Both the position numbers and the translations under genes were made by a program. This document shows positions 4,965 to 5,959 of a stretch of DNA of 5,959 nt, in pieces. The notes below the pieces were generated by a model that saw only the letters and a program-made list of their open reading frames with translations, was not told where the DNA came from and did no database searches. Source of the stretch: Bacillota bacterium (lineage in GTDB: Bacteria; Bacillota; Clostridia; Clostridiales; Clostridiaceae); the NCBI GenBank assembly GCA_021779235.1, contig JAJYBA010000103.1, forward strand, positions 1-5,959. The letters are read 5' to 3'. Position 1 is the first letter of the stretch; each line of letters begins with the position of its first letter.

Positions 4965-5959
4965 CTAATATTGCCTATTATTAACTTCTTTTGCTGAATT
5001 AACTTTGGTAAATATATCTTCAGCATTTACGATTTTTACTGGAACTTCAACACCCTTCATTATTTGTTTAGCAGTTTTCATCAATTGTGGACCTAAAAGT
5101 GGGTTGCACTCTATAGTACAATACATGTCACCTTTTATTATAGACATCAGAGCTTGTCTAGTTCCATCTATTCCAATTACGATAATATCTTTTCCTGGAA
5201 TAAGCCCTGCCTCTTTAATAGCCTCTATGGCTCCAAGCGCCATATCATCATTATGAGCGTATACCACATTAATATCTTTGCTCATTGTGCTAAGATATTT
5301 CTTCATTACTTCTTTTCCATTTTCAAAGTTAAAATTTCCGGTATCAGCTGCTACTATTTTATAGTTAGGATATTCTTTAATTACTTCATAAAATCCAGCT
5401 TTTCTTTCAATTTCCGGTGCTGATCCTATGTTTCCTTTAAGTTCAAAGATATTTACTTCTTTGTCCTTAAAATATTCTAATAATAATCTTGCAGCCCTTC
5501 TTCCCTCCTCGAAAAAATCTGAACCAATATTACAGGCCCAAAGAGAATCATCTGAATCAACACTTCTATCGCTTAGAATAACTGGAATTCCTGCATTTTT
5601 TGCCTCTTTCAAAACATCATCCCATCCAGACTTCACAAAAGGGGAAAAGGCAATTATATCTACTTTCTTTTTAATTAATTCCCTAATTAATGCTTTCTGA
5701 TCTTCTTGGGTATAACCTTCTTCCCTGAAATCCAAATTAATACCTGCGTCCTTGGCTGCAACTTTAATTGATTTAGCGTCTGCATCTCTCCATCTACTTT
5801 CTGAAATCAATTGAGCATACCCTAGGACTATCTCCTTTTTATCTACGAGGTTCTTAGATTTATTATTTAAGTATTCATTTACATTTGCCATTATAATTTT
5901 ATCACTTTTCAATATAGTTTTTTTGGGTATGTTTCCTTTTTTATTTAAAATCTCCATTG
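4965..5959 (-). CDS. Partial gene: C-terminal YtfQ-type sugar-binding module of a probably larger, tandem-domain protein
   Basis: The reading frame is open to the right edge, so the true start is not visible. The ATG at 5957-5955 may be an internal methionine, and numbering below counts it as 1. Residues about 43-330 form a type I periplasmic-binding domain that by eye shares roughly half its residues with the adjacent receptor: SESRWRDA (52-59), FSPFVKSGWDDVLKEAK (104-120), SDRSV (129-133), YAHNDDMALGAIEAI (233-247), GIDG (262-265) and IECNPLLGPQL (282-292). No signal peptide or lipobox is present in residues 1-42, which are hydrophilic. Residues 6-32, with NIPKK then NVNEYLNN, resemble the C-terminal tail of a sugar-binding domain, including this protein's own tail (residues 300-327). 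A second binding domain therefore probably precedes it. An intrinsic terminator follows at once, so it is a separate transcription unit from the transporter. A sensing role is inferred. A LacI- or AraR-like regulator, or the receptor of another transporter, remains possible. Confidence 0.8.
   Translation of the reverse strand, partial: MEILNKKGNIPKKTILKSDKIIMANVNEYLNNKSKNLVDKKEIVLGYAQLISESRWRDADAKSIKVAAKDAGINLDFREEGYTQEDQKALIRELIKKKVDIIAFSPFVKSGWDDVLKEAKNAGIPVILSDRSVDSDDSLWACNIGSDFFEEGRRAARLLLEYFKDKEVNIFELKGNIGSAPEIERKAGFYEVIKEYPNYKIVAADTGNFNFENGKEVMKKYLSTMSKDINVVYAHNDDMALGAIEAIKEAGLIPGKDIIVIGIDGTRQALMSIIKGDMYCTIECNPLLGPQLMKTAKQIMKGVEVPVKIVNAEDIFTKVNSAKEVNNRQY

Noticed and set aside
5889..5891. 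ATG at 5891 as the real start of the partial gene
   Set aside because: It has no Shine-Dalgarno sequence at proper spacing, gives no signal peptide, and falls within the segment that resembles the tail of a preceding domain.
1..5959. CRISPR array, transposon, tRNA or rRNA gene
   Set aside because: No regularly spaced repeats, transposase-like frames, terminal inverted repeats or RNA gene sequences were seen. The window is filled by the operon.

Overview
The window is AT-rich and every supportable gene lies on the minus strand. Strong AGGAGG-type ribosome binding sites, a lipobox on the substrate-binding protein (a lipoprotein, not a periplasmic protein) and Lys/Asn/Ile-rich proteins point to a low-GC Firmicute, most likely a Clostridium or close relative. 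The species cannot be fixed from sequence reading alone.

Read in the direction of transcription (right to left), the first item is the 3' part of a gene that enters from the right edge (4965-5959). It carries a sugar-binding domain of the YtfQ type with no signal peptide. Its first ~32 visible residues look like the C-terminal tail of another, preceding sugar-binding domain. It ends in a strong intrinsic terminator (4928-4960). A ~105-bp intergenic region follows, rich in inverted and direct repeats, which should hold the promoter and operators of the next unit. That unit is a four-gene sugar ABC transporter: lipoprotein receptor (ytfQ-like, 3809-4822), tandem-domain ATPase (ytfR-like, 2165-3700), and two different permeases (ytfT-like, 1141-2178; yjfF-like, 140-1144). 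The last three genes overlap or abut tightly. A 108-nt gap with a stable hairpin separates the receptor gene from the ATPase gene. The unit ends at a symmetrical terminator (47-80) that could also serve a convergent gene off the left edge.

The four transporter proteins match the Escherichia coli YtfQ-YtfR-YtfT-YjfF system throughout their length, as recalled and compared by eye. The E. coli system imports galactofuranose. Relatives in other bacteria carry other sugars such as arabinose, so the substrate here is probably a furanose-form sugar but is not settled. No catabolic gene is visible.

The item most worth a second look is the upstream partial gene. It appears to be a multi-domain protein with two sugar-binding modules in tandem, placed directly before the transporter it resembles. 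This suggests a ligand sensor rather than a second transport receptor. The repeat-rich promoter region between the two units fits a ligand-controlled transporter operon.
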